Part shown: one piece after another, positions 1 through 7,292 of the stretch
Layout: every line of letters starts with the position of its first letter
How positions within the stretch are numbered: position 1 is the first letter of the stretch
Notes under the pieces: model-generated
What the model saw: the letters and a program-made list of their open reading frames with translations, nothing else
What the model was told of the DNA's origin: nothing
Databases searched by the model: none
Assembly (NCBI GenBank): GCA_964403785.1
Contig: CAYOHM010000060.1
Span: 1-12,256 of the forward strand
Source of the DNA: MGBC120314 sp964403785
Lineage (GTDB): Bacteria > Bacillota > Clostridia > Lachnospirales > Lachnospiraceae
Length of the DNA: 12,256 nt
Reading direction: 5' to 3'
Translations under genes and position numbers: made by a program

Positions 1-1293
1 TGCCAATACCGGATCAAAATGCGTTCCTGCGCATCTTTTTATTTCTTCAAAGGCCTGTGTATATGTCATTGCCTCCTTGTAGCATCTTTTTGATACCAAA
101 GCATCAAACACATCCGCAATAGCCATAATTCTGGCGCTTATCGGTATATTATCCGCTTTAAGTCCAAGCGGATATCCGCTTCCGTCCCATTTCTCATGGT
201 GACCCGATGCAACCTCCTTGGCAATCTCGACGTATTCTTTTTCTTCAATGCCGTCAAGCACCTCCTCAACAATTCTCCCACCCTCAGCAGCATGCGTCTT
301 TATACATTCAAATTCCTGCGGTGTAAGGCGCCCCGGCTTTTTGAGTATGCTGTCGGGAATGGCAATCTTGCCTATATCATGCATTGGTGCTGCCTTGGTA
401 AGCATCTCAATATAATCATCCGTGAGTACATCCGCGCAATATCCTTTATTCTGGGCTGCCCGTGCAAGCATACCCACATAGCTGCTTGTACGCTTGACAT
501 GTCCTCCGGTATCTCCATCTCTGTTCTCGATAAGATTAGCCATACCGATGATTGTATTATTCTGTATTGAAATCATTTTCTCATGATGTTCACTTAATGC
601 CCTGCTCTTTTCTTCAACCTCCTTTTCGAGGTCATTCTTATAGCTGTCAAGTTTATATGTGATTACAACACTGTAAATCAATCCAAATACGGTTGCCACA
701 ACAATTGCTGCTATACATATAATCTCACTGTATTTGGAAAAGGTTATACGAAAATCCATTTCCTGCCTTGCCTGCTCGAGCTCCGCATTAATGCTTTCGG
801 ACAATGCCTCAACATCCTCATCAATGCTGTTCAAAAAATCGCTCATTACATAATTGCAGTAATATGCCGCAGTACTCTTTCTGCCTATACGGCTAAGGTC
901 AATCGCACTGTTGGCATTGTAAATATATGAATTGGCATCCGAATACACCTTATGGTAGAGTGTTTCTCTTTCACTGTTCTTAAGCCTTTGACCGAAATCC
1001 TTAAGAATCGCCAGCATATCGGAGGTTATTTCCTCATTCTGCTCCTCATACTGCTCGTAGGCTTCCTCATCCTCCGCCAGCACATGCTTTAAAACCACAG
1101 TCTGGTCCTGATACATCAGGGCTTTAATTTCGTACATATACTGCTGGTTAATAAAATATTCGTCAGAAATAAGCTGATATTTCTCGGATAGGCTGTCGAT
1201 ATTATATTTTAGAATAATCTCCCCTGCTATTCCGACACTGCCTGCAATAAGTATGGCGATAAATATCTTCAGAGGAATCCTGCCAAGCTTCAT
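1..1293 (-). CDS. Membrane-anchored HD-GYP c-di-GMP phosphodiesterase, C-terminus cut by the window edge
   Basis: The reading frame is open from the ATG at 1293 to base 1, giving 431 residues without a stop, so only a short C-terminal tail should be missing. Residues 7-28 form a first membrane segment. Residues 30-185 are an extracytoplasmic, mostly helical, acidic region resembling a four-helix-bundle sensor. Residues 188-213 are a second membrane segment, followed by a short coiled linker (215-240) with no HAMP domain. The HD-GYP domain begins near 245. It has GGHVKR with H265, the HD pair in MHDIGK (H305, D306), HHEKWDGSGYP (H365, H366, D370) and ADVFDAL (D394). All metal-binding signature residues are visible, so I infer active hydrolysis of c-di-GMP at the inner membrane face. 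An AGGAG sequence sits about 8 bases before the ATG. The gene starts 20 bases after the solute-binding lipoprotein gene and is probably co-transcribed with it, which suggests a ligand-responsive partner. The sensor-domain family is less certain than the catalytic domain. Confidence 0.93.
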   Translation of the reverse strand, partial: MKLGRIPLKIFIAILIAGSVGIAGEIILKYNIDSLSEKYQLISDEYFINQQYMYEIKALMYQDQTVVLKHVLAEDEEAYEQYEEQNEEITSDMLAILKDFGQRLKNSERETLYHKVYSDANSYIYNANSAIDLSRIGRKSTAAYYCNYVMSDFLNSIDEDVEALSESINAELEQARQEMDFRITFSKYSEIICIAAIVVATVFGLIYSVVITYKLDSYKNDLEKEVEEKSRALSEHHEKMISIQNNTIIGMANLIENRDGDTGGHVKRTSSYVGMLARAAQNKGYCADVLTDDYIEMLTKAAPMHDIGKIAIPDSILKKPGRLTPQEFECIKTHAAEGGRIVEEVLDGIEEKEYVEIAKEVASGHHEKWDGSGYPLGLKADNIPISARIMAIADVFDALVSKRCYKEAMTYTQAFEEIKRCAGTHFDPVLA

Positions 1294-1313
1294 AGATTCT
1301 TTCTCCTAAATAA

Positions 1314-2525
1314 TCAACGTCCAATTATCTTCTGGGTCATTTCATCCAATAGTACCTGTAAATCCGCATTATCCTGATTTCCCGCAGCAATTGTCACTCC
1401 GAATAAATAAGTCGGGTTCCAATATGCTTCAGCCACATTCTGTAAATATCCGAATTCCGACTGTTCGCCAAGAGCCGCTATCGCAGGTGCCGCAAGCACC
1501 TCTTCATTGGCCGCCGCATTAACATTGGACGGGCCTTCGCCTCTTATTTCAAATCGTTTAAGCTGATTGTCCTCATTTGTAATCCACTCTGCGAACTGCA
1601 TAGCCCATTCGCTTTGTTCCGTTGTAGAATTTACGCCTGCCAGTTTATATCCGGCAAAGCTGCACATCTGGCGCTGTTTACCTGCAACCGTATATGTAGG
1701 GAGCTTTGTGGCAGCATAATTATCTCCCCAGGCTGCCTCTATCTTGGTGGAATTCCACGTGCCGTTGATGCCGGCAATAATCGTGCCATCCTCAACTCCG
1801 GCAACAAATGCATCATCACCGCAATTTAAAAATCCGGCATTGGATGCAATATCAAGCATTGCCTGTGCGACATCAACACCCTTGATGTCATTTGTAACCG
1901 AATTCCAGTTGCACGTATTGGTCAAGCCATCCTCATTCATTGAAACATCAAGTCCGGCTCCCTTAAAAAACGAATATATGTACCAGCCGCTGCTGTAATC
2001 CATCGAAACCTTCTTGCCGTTATCCGCAGCAACCTCTAAAATCCTGTCGAAGCTCTTAACGTCCTCATCAGAAAAATATTCCTTGTTATAGTATAGAAAA
2101 TATCCGTTGCTTGCCGTAAGCGGGTAAGCATAAAGCTGTCCGTCCCTTGTTGCACACCTTATTGAACCCGCATCTTCTCCGCCGTTATCCGAGATAATCT
2201 TATCCGCATCCGTGGTGACAGCAAGCAATGCTCCGGCTCTGTATAGCTCTTCAAACTGGTCGGCTGCAAAAATAAACACGTCCGCCGCTGAGTCAATGTC
2301 GGCAAGGACATCCTCCTTGCAGTTCATTTCCTCCTCCGCGCTTATCGTAAATGTAAAATCCGCTTTTGACGAGTATTTTGCGGCAAATTCATCAGCCATA
2401 TCCGTTACCATATCAACATCATCCGATGCACACCATACGGAAAGCCTGACCTCCTCCTTACTGCCGCAGGCGCAAAGCGCCATCATTGTTATAAGTGACA
2501 TAACAAACACCGTTAATTTCCTCAT
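1314..2525 (-). CDS. Extracellular solute-binding lipoprotein, MalE-like (ABC family 1)
   Basis: This 403-residue lipoprotein starts at the ATG at 2525. A longer frame opens at 2573, but the 2525 start is preceded by AGGAGGGG and immediately gives a lipoprotein signal peptide, with a basic start MRKL, a hydrophobic core and the lipobox LCAC with the acylated cysteine at residue 20. The mature protein has the fold pattern of maltose/oligosaccharide-binding proteins. This includes the early RLSVWCASDD strand, an AFVAGVEDGTIIAGINGTWN segment like the MalE region around its INGPW motif, a KLPTY strand, the AGYKLAGVN hinge segment and a C-terminal helix. Many tryptophans and tyrosines fit a carbohydrate pocket, but the ligand cannot be read from sequence. 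No permease or ATPase gene lies beside it, which is odd for an importer component. The next gene, 20 bases downstream, is a membrane HD-GYP enzyme, so a signalling role is possible. It could also serve a transporter encoded elsewhere. Confidence 0.93.
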   Translation of the reverse strand: MRKLTVFVMSLITMMALCACGSKEEVRLSVWCASDDVDMVTDMADEFAAKYSSKADFTFTISAEEEMNCKEDVLADIDSAADVFIFAADQFEELYRAGALLAVTTDADKIISDNGGEDAGSIRCATRDGQLYAYPLTASNGYFLYYNKEYFSDEDVKSFDRILEVAADNGKKVSMDYSSGWYIYSFFKGAGLDVSMNEDGLTNTCNWNSVTNDIKGVDVAQAMLDIASNAGFLNCGDDAFVAGVEDGTIIAGINGTWNSTKIEAAWGDNYAATKLPTYTVAGKQRQMCSFAGYKLAGVNSTTEQSEWAMQFAEWITNEDNQLKRFEIRGEGPSNVNAAANEEVLAAPAIAALGEQSEFGYLQNVAEAYWNPTYLFGVTIAAGNQDNADLQVLLDEMTQKIIGR

Positions 2526-2538
2526 AACCCCTCCTAAT

Positions 2539-2576
2539 CGATTGCGACGTTCCGGCGTATGCCGGCTTCTCAATCG
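2539..2576 (-). other. Two-tier hairpin in the leader of the solute-binding lipoprotein mRNA
   Basis: Read on the minus strand, the outer stem pairs CGATTG (2576-2571) with CAATCG (2544-2539). Inside it a perfect five-pair GC-rich stem, CCGGC/GCCGG (2565-2561 with 2556-2552), closes a four-base loop. The internal loop is asymmetric, with 5 and 7 bases. The structure ends 3 bases before the AGGAGG Shine-Dalgarno sequence (2535-2530) and lies downstream of the predicted start of transcription. It has no following T-run, so it is not an intrinsic terminator. I do not recognise it as a named RNA family; a role in mRNA stability or translation is inference. Confidence 0.45.
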
Positions 2577-2603
2577 TCTAAAGCATATAATCTTCCAAAG
2601 ATA

Positions 2604-2632
2604 ATTTTAACACATTGAACTTAAATATACAA
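2604..2632 (-). promoter_or_regulatory. Predicted promoter of the lipoprotein/HD-GYP operon (extended -10)
   Basis: On the minus strand, TAAAAT (2609-2604) matches five of six bases of the -10 consensus and is preceded by TG one base upstream, an extended -10. A weak -35-like TTGTAT (2632-2627) lies at a 17-base spacing. Transcription should begin near 2597, leaving a leader of about 70 bases. The promoter sits directly after the stop of the MATE gene (2638), so the lipoprotein gene probably has its own start even if some read-through occurs. Confidence 0.45.
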
Positions 2633-2637
2633 TATTT

Positions 2638-3972
2638 TCATTCCCATCCGTCCCTTTGGGTTAACTTTTTTATAAGCAGCGGAGTTTCGCAAAGCAGCAT
2701 ACCAATCCAGCCTGCAAGATACGAGTAAGCAATAGCTTCTATTTGCATTTGCACCGCAAAAACCATAAAAGCTGCTGCCACAACCCTGACTCCCATATTT
2801 ATAAAACTGCTTAGGAGTGTGATTTTAAGGTCCCCTATTCCCCTAAAAAAGCCCTGGATTCCATTTGTAAATGCCGGAAGCAGATACATTATCGAAATAA
2901 GCTTCAAATATCTTACTCCATAAAGAATCACCTGCTCGTCATCTGCAAACATTTCCATAAGGGGTCCCGCGAATACAAAGCACAGCAAAAATACGAATAT
3001 TCCGTATATGATTTCTATGCATATGCCGTTTTTAAATCCTGCTCTTACCCTGTCATTTTTGCCCGCACCTTTGTTCTGTGCCATAAATGCAGTCATCGCG
3101 TGCGCAATATTCTGCTCAGGTGTATAGGCAAAATCATCAATGCGGTTTACCGCCGCAAATGCCGCAGCAGCGGAAATTCCCATTGTATTTACGATTACCT
3201 GTATTCCTATCTTGCCAAGCTGTACCGTTGCCTGCTGCATTGCCGATACCCACCCGTATGAAACCGTCTGCTTTAAAATATCCTTATCAAATACCAGCCA
3301 TTTTCTGCCAAGTCTTAAAAGCTCTACTTTTTTCTGAATGTAAATTATGCAAAAAAGGCAGCACAGGGCTTCACTGATGACCGTCGATACTGCACAGCCT
3401 TTGCTCCCCATTGCAAGTACAACCACAAAAAATAAATCCCCTGCAATGTTAAGCAGCGCGCTCAGAATCAGAAAATATAACGGTGTATTGCTGTCGCCCA
3501 GCGCCCTCAAGGTGCTTGAGAAAAAATTGTAAAGATATGTGAATACAAGTCCCGAAAGTACAATCCTCAGATACCCGGCTGTCAGCACGATAATCTCCTC
3601 ATCCACCTGCATCAGATACAATATCGGCTTTGAAAATATTATACAGATAATTGACAGGACAAGTGAAAACACAACACCGGAAATCATGGTGGTGCTTATC
3701 TGTCTTTGAAGAATTTCCATCTTCCTTGCTCCATACTGGGTTCCCATAAGAATCCCTGCTCCCATGCAAAGCCCATTTAAAAACAGAATAAGCAGCGTCA
3801 TTATTGGGTTGCATATTCCTACCGCTGCCAGTGCCTCTTTGCCTACATAACGCCCCACAATGACACTGTCCGCCGCATTGTAGGTGAGCTGAAAGAGATT
3901 TCCCAATACAAGGGGTATTGTAAATTTAACCAGCAGAGGGGTTATTTTCCCCTCAGTAAGATTTTTTGTCAT
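2638..3972 (-). CDS. MATE family multidrug/Na+-type exporter
   Basis: This 444-residue polytopic inner-membrane protein has the length and layout of MATE (multi-antimicrobial extrusion) transporters: twelve hydrophobic segments in two similar halves. The N-terminus carries the family pattern of an amphipathic start (LTEGKITPLLVKFTIPLVLG) followed by NLFQLTYNAADSVIVGRYVG and the EALAAVG motif. The second half shows the AAAFAAVNRID segment and TAFMAQNKGAG. It is closest in style to the MepA/DinF-like bacterial members, which export cationic compounds using an ion gradient. Its substrate cannot be predicted. The start is supported by GGAGG (3986-3982) nine bases before the ATG. The gene follows a strong terminator (4053-4021), so it must begin from a promoter within about 50 bases. 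A CATAAT -10-like box at 4001-3996 is the best candidate, but no convincing -35 accompanies it. There is no regulator gene next to it. Confidence 0.95.
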   Translation of the reverse strand: MTKNLTEGKITPLLVKFTIPLVLGNLFQLTYNAADSVIVGRYVGKEALAAVGICNPIMTLLILFLNGLCMGAGILMGTQYGARKMEILQRQISTTMISGVVFSLVLSIICIIFSKPILYLMQVDEEIIVLTAGYLRIVLSGLVFTYLYNFFSSTLRALGDSNTPLYFLILSALLNIAGDLFFVVVLAMGSKGCAVSTVISEALCCLFCIIYIQKKVELLRLGRKWLVFDKDILKQTVSYGWVSAMQQATVQLGKIGIQVIVNTMGISAAAAFAAVNRIDDFAYTPEQNIAHAMTAFMAQNKGAGKNDRVRAGFKNGICIEIIYGIFVFLLCFVFAGPLMEMFADDEQVILYGVRYLKLISIMYLLPAFTNGIQGFFRGIGDLKITLLSSFINMGVRVVAAAFMVFAVQMQIEAIAYSYLAGWIGMLLCETPLLIKKLTQRDGWE

Positions 3973-4020
3973 TATTTTACGCCTCCGAATTGTTTATTAT
4001 GGCTGCTCTTGCGCCTCAAG

Positions 4021-4053
4021 AAAAAAACTCCGAAGACATTAAATCTTCGGAGT
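4021..4053 (-). terminator. Intrinsic terminator of the GGDEF/EAL operon
   Basis: On the minus strand a perfect ten-pair stem, ACTCCGAAGA (4053-4044) with TCTTCGGAGT (4036-4027), closes a seven-base loop (4043-4037) and runs straight into seven T residues (4027-4021). It lies about 37 bases after the EAL gene stop (4090). This is a textbook Rho-independent terminator oriented for the genes upstream on the minus strand, and it separates them from the MATE gene. Confidence 0.93.
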
Positions 4054-4089
4054 CCGCCCATAACCTTATTAGTTCACCGCTGCAAAAGT

Positions 4090-5379
4090 TCACACCACAA
4101 CGTACTTCTTCTCAAAATTCTCCTTGGAGAGTGGCTTATCATACAGATATCCCTGAATCTTGGAGCATCCGAGCGAATCTATCAGTCTTTCTTCGTCCTT
4201 CGTCTCAACGCCCTCACATATTATATCAAAATCCACCTTCTTGAGCATTGAAATAACACTTCCGACTATGTCAATCCCGCGTTCACTTTTAAGTCCCTGC
4301 CTTGCAAACGAGCAATCCAGCTTGATAATGTCTGCCGGCATGGAGGTAAGAAGTCCAAGTGACGAATATCCTGCGCCAAAATCATCCACGCTTATCCTAA
4401 AGCCGTATTCCCTCAGCTGTGTGATGCTGTCAATTACTATATTCATATCCTTAATAAAGGTTGACTCGGTAACCTCCAGTTCAACATATTCTGCCGGAAT
4501 ATCGTATTTCTTCTGAAGTCCTATAATCTGTTTAACCAGATTGGCATTATAAAAATCCACTCTTGAGAGATTTATTGAAATCGGGAAGGTGAGCTTGCCC
4601 TGCTCCTTCCACTCTCTCATGTGCTCAAAGGTTTTTTCCATCATAATCGCATCAAGTCTGGCAAGCATGCCATTCTTTTCAAGAATAGGAATGAAAAGAC
4701 CGGGTGATATATAATTGCCGTTCTCATCAAGCAGACGGCACAGCGCCTCCGCACCTATAATCCTGCCTGTATGGCAATCTACCTTGGGCTGGAAGAAAAC
4801 CTTAACTCCATCATTAACACACGCATTTTCAAAAGCCTTTACCGCGTCCATCTGCTTGGAGAATTCCCTGTATTCCTCTTCATGATAAACGCCGCAGTGC
4901 GTCTCGAAATTACCCTTAAGCTGTTTCTTTACAAAATGTGCCTTATCTATGGCAAGACGCATATTAAAGGTCTTAGGGTCCACGTTATTCCTGTCAATAT
5001 AGTACATACCTGTATACACATGAAGGTATACCTTAGGGAACATAACAGCCAGTTCACGTTCAAACTGTGCATTCTTAAGCTTTATAACCTCCACCTCGTC
5101 TTCAAGGCTGCGGTTGCAGACATTAATCAGTGCTCTGAACTGGTCCCCCGTGATATGGCACGCGATTTCACAATTAGGATTGTTAATAAATAATTCGTCC
5201 GCTACACGGACAATAACTTCATCCCCCTTTTCCATTCCATACATATCATTAAGATATTTGAAATTGCTGAGATCGACAGCTACAATGGCGTAATTGCCTG
5301 TTGAACCAAGTACAATCTTCTCCCCCTCGATTATAAAATCCTTGAGATTGTACAAGCCTGTCAATGAATCTTTCCCCAT
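4090..5379 (-). CDS. EAL c-di-GMP phosphodiesterase with a degenerate N-terminal GGDEF domain
   Basis: This 429-residue soluble protein has no membrane segment or separate sensor domain. Residues 1-160 are a GGDEF domain whose signature has decayed to TGDQF (77-81), so cyclase activity is unlikely. It still keeps the nucleotide-side motif DLSNFKYLND (36-45) and could bind GTP. Residues 175-425 are an EAL domain with every expected catalytic position visible: EAL E211, N270 in INLSR, E302 and E305 in ELEVTES, the DD pair D332-D333 in VDDFGAGYSS, K353 in IKLD, E389 in CEGVE, and Q409 in IQGYL. I therefore infer an active enzyme cleaving c-di-GMP to pGpG. A Shine-Dalgarno AAAGGAAG precedes the ATG. 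The gene begins 35 bases after the diguanylate cyclase gene with no terminator between, and ends at a strong terminator. The pair thus forms a synthesis-and-degradation operon. Confidence 0.95.
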   Translation of the reverse strand: MGKDSLTGLYNLKDFIIEGEKIVLGSTGNYAIVAVDLSNFKYLNDMYGMEKGDEVIVRVADELFINNPNCEIACHITGDQFRALINVCNRSLEDEVEVIKLKNAQFERELAVMFPKVYLHVYTGMYYIDRNNVDPKTFNMRLAIDKAHFVKKQLKGNFETHCGVYHEEEYREFSKQMDAVKAFENACVNDGVKVFFQPKVDCHTGRIIGAEALCRLLDENGNYISPGLFIPILEKNGMLARLDAIMMEKTFEHMREWKEQGKLTFPISINLSRVDFYNANLVKQIIGLQKKYDIPAEYVELEVTESTFIKDMNIVIDSITQLREYGFRISVDDFGAGYSSLGLLTSMPADIIKLDCSFARQGLKSERGIDIVGSVISMLKKVDFDIICEGVETKDEERLIDSLGCSKIQGYLYDKPLSKENFEKKYVVV

Positions 5380-5414
5380 GAAATCACTTCCTTTCTGTGG
5401 AAATTTATTTTTAT

Positions 5415-7184
5415 CTAATGCTTAACACAGAGCATCTCATCAATGGCTCTTGCAAGCATCATAAGCATACCCTTGTCATTATCCGACCATTTGCGGAATC
5501 TGGCGAAGACATCATATACAACGGTGTATGCCTTGCACTTAACAATAGCCACACACTGTGTATTCTGCTGCGCCATTATATTGTATATTTCAGGAAAATT
5601 TTCCTCAAGTATTACTATCTTATTAATGGCAATAACACCGCCTGCATCATTCATGCCCGAAAGCCTGTCAACAAAATCGAGCTTTGCATACGGATTAACG
5701 TAAATTCCGGACATATATTTTCTCTCAAAGCTTGTGTTGTCAAAAATTGAAATACCGTCAATATCAAATGTATTGCGTATATTATCCAGTGTCTCTCCAA
5801 TTCCGTCAAAGCCGTTTCTTTGAGCGTCAAGCATCATGTTATATGTATCCAGATAGTGTCTTGATAAATTAGCCTTGAATTCAAATTCATTGTCCGTCGA
5901 GCCATCATCATTTGCATTGCTGCCGTGAAGTGCCGGGTCATACTTAATAAATCTGTTCTTACCCTTTGCCTTGGCAATGTATAGGCACTTATCCGCAATA
6001 CCCATAAGAGCGTCATAGCTGGTGCCGTCCTTAGGATATTCGGCAATACCTATGGAAAATGTCACATTGATGCTAGGTGCGAACTCCTTACAGCTATACA
6101 AAGCATTCTTGCGGATAGTCTTAAGAAGATTAACCAAATCGTCCGTATCCGACACCTTGTCCGTCAGTATCAGAAATTCATCGCCGCCAAACCTGCCCAA
6201 ATATCCGCGTGCCGCAAGTACCCTGTGAATTGTGGCGGAAACCTGTGCAATAACCTTATCACCTGCCACATGACCGTAGGTGTCATTTATAAGCTTAAAG
6301 TCATCCACATCCATCATACAAAGGTAATGCTTTTTAGGACTGTTATACAAAACATCATTAGCAAGCTCGATAATTGCCCTTTTATTGTAGGCATCAGTTC
6401 CCGGGTCAAGTGCATAGCTTGACATATAGTACTTTTGATTTTCTTCCATTTCCGAATAATTAGTCTTGGTAACAACAGCCGCCAGCATACTTTTCTTCTC
6501 GCCGCTGTATATAACCCCGCCTTTTATCGTCAGGTAAAAATTCTGTATACCAAATATAGCTCCGTCCACCGAGGTTTCTATATTATCAACCTTATTCTTA
6601 AGCAGTTCGCAAAGCCGTTCAAACTCCGCCCTCTGTTTTTCTGAGAACTCATCGCTTTGTGAAATACGCTCTGCCACGGATTCCAGAGTCTGTTGAAAAT
6701 GTGTCACACTGCGCCCATTAGAATATTCATAAAAATTTATCACGCCCGAATTGTAATCAAACTCCATATACATATTAGGGCTGAAGGTCATAAATCTTCT
6801 GTATTTTATCAGGCTGGCACGAATCCTGTCATATTTCTCGTGAAATGCCATGATATCCTGGATATCAATGTCAATTTCCCTAAATCCGTCACTAACTCTT
6901 CCGTTATACTCCATAATCATATACATATAACGGTAATTGCCCTCATAATCCATAAGTCTGGCAATTATATACTGCATGCCCTCATCAAGATGCGCTGCTG
7001 CATCTTCAAATGAAGCCAAATCCTCCTTATGGATAAGAGCCGACATACTCTTGCCCGCGTTATCGCCCAAATACCTGTAAATATTCTCGTCTGCGTTAAC
7101 AATACGCATACCCTTCATAAGTGAAAGTCTGCCGTCAAATATCTTATTTTGTTCTTCGCAATGTGTATAAGATGATATGTTCAT
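5415..7184 (-). CDS. Diguanylate cyclase with PAS-like N-terminus, GGDEF domain and GAF-like C-terminus
   Basis: This 589-residue protein is predicted cytoplasmic, with no membrane segment seen. Residues about 18-110 look like a PAS domain, and 115-245 look like a second, divergent PAS-type region with FMTFSPNMYMEFDY. The GGDEF domain spans about 262-415 and shows MDVDDFKLINDTYGH (291-305), the intact signature RFGGDEF with GGDEF at 333-337, and the conserved late segment ADKCLYIAKAKGKNRF. This predicts conversion of two GTP to c-di-GMP. The residues where the RxxD product-inhibition site should sit read AARG, so this inhibition is probably absent. Residues 430-589 follow the catalytic domain and resemble a GAF-type fold (GISIFD strand, GVIAINK, a late FARFRKWSD segment), but I cannot assign the ligand. 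The start is supported by GGAGG seven bases upstream. The EAL gene follows after 35 bases and probably balances its output. Confidence 0.94.
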   Translation of the reverse strand: MNISSYTHCEEQNKIFDGRLSLMKGMRIVNADENIYRYLGDNAGKSMSALIHKEDLASFEDAAAHLDEGMQYIIARLMDYEGNYRYMYMIMEYNGRVSDGFREIDIDIQDIMAFHEKYDRIRASLIKYRRFMTFSPNMYMEFDYNSGVINFYEYSNGRSVTHFQQTLESVAERISQSDEFSEKQRAEFERLCELLKNKVDNIETSVDGAIFGIQNFYLTIKGGVIYSGEKKSMLAAVVTKTNYSEMEENQKYYMSSYALDPGTDAYNKRAIIELANDVLYNSPKKHYLCMMDVDDFKLINDTYGHVAGDKVIAQVSATIHRVLAARGYLGRFGGDEFLILTDKVSDTDDLVNLLKTIRKNALYSCKEFAPSINVTFSIGIAEYPKDGTSYDALMGIADKCLYIAKAKGKNRFIKYDPALHGSNANDDGSTDNEFEFKANLSRHYLDTYNMMLDAQRNGFDGIGETLDNIRNTFDIDGISIFDNTSFERKYMSGIYVNPYAKLDFVDRLSGMNDAGGVIAINKIVILEENFPEIYNIMAQQNTQCVAIVKCKAYTVVYDVFARFRKWSDNDKGMLMMLARAIDEMLCVKH

Positions 7185-7222
7185 CTATAACCTCCAAACA
7201 ATATAAAATAATTTTATACATA

Positions 7223-7251
7223 TCTATATAGTATCATATTTATACCGCCAA
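7223..7251 (-). promoter_or_regulatory. Weak candidate promoter of the GGDEF/EAL operon
   Basis: The 97-base gap between the aminotransferase stop (7282) and the cyclase start (7184) is very A/T-rich. On the minus strand TTGGCG (7251-7246) and TATAGA (7228-7223) stand 17 bases apart. Both match the consensus only partly, and other A/T-rich boxes in the gap, such as TATAAA near 7218, are possible. A promoter somewhere here is likely because the gene functions change, but the exact position is uncertain. Confidence 0.28.
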
Positions 7252-7268
7252 AACAACCAAAATAAGCC

Positions 7269-7292
7269 TTTATTTGTTAATTTATTTGTTAA
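7269..7292. repeat. Two perfect 12-base tandem copies over the aminotransferase stop codon
   Basis: The plus-strand unit TTTATTTGTTAA occurs at 7269-7280 and again at 7281-7292. The second copy contains the stop codon of the aminotransferase gene (7284-7282, minus strand). Because the unit length is a multiple of three, the first copy provides a second in-frame TAA. It probably arose by replication slippage and has no evident effect on the protein. Confidence 0.75.

Noticed and set aside
2526..2573. Upstream extension of the lipoprotein reading frame to an ATG at 2573
   Set aside because: It would put 16 mostly charged residues before the signal peptide, lacks a good Shine-Dalgarno sequence and runs through the leader hairpin. 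The ATG at 2525 has AGGAGG directly upstream.
2526..2640. c-di-GMP riboswitch (GEMM) before the lipoprotein/HD-GYP operon
   Set aside because: The leader is only about 70 bases and lacks the conserved GEMM segments and two-stem layout. It has only a simple nested hairpin.
3996..4024. MATE promoter with CATAAT as -10
   Set aside because: The -10-like box is good, but the position of the -35 falls in the T-run of the terminator and does not match a consensus. It is mentioned in the MATE entry but not listed as a feature.
7260..7275. A/T-only hairpin AAATAA/TTATTT after the aminotransferase gene as a terminator
   Set aside because: The stem has only six A-T pairs and is followed on the minus strand by a T-rich stretch broken by G pairs, so it is too weak to call an intrinsic terminator.
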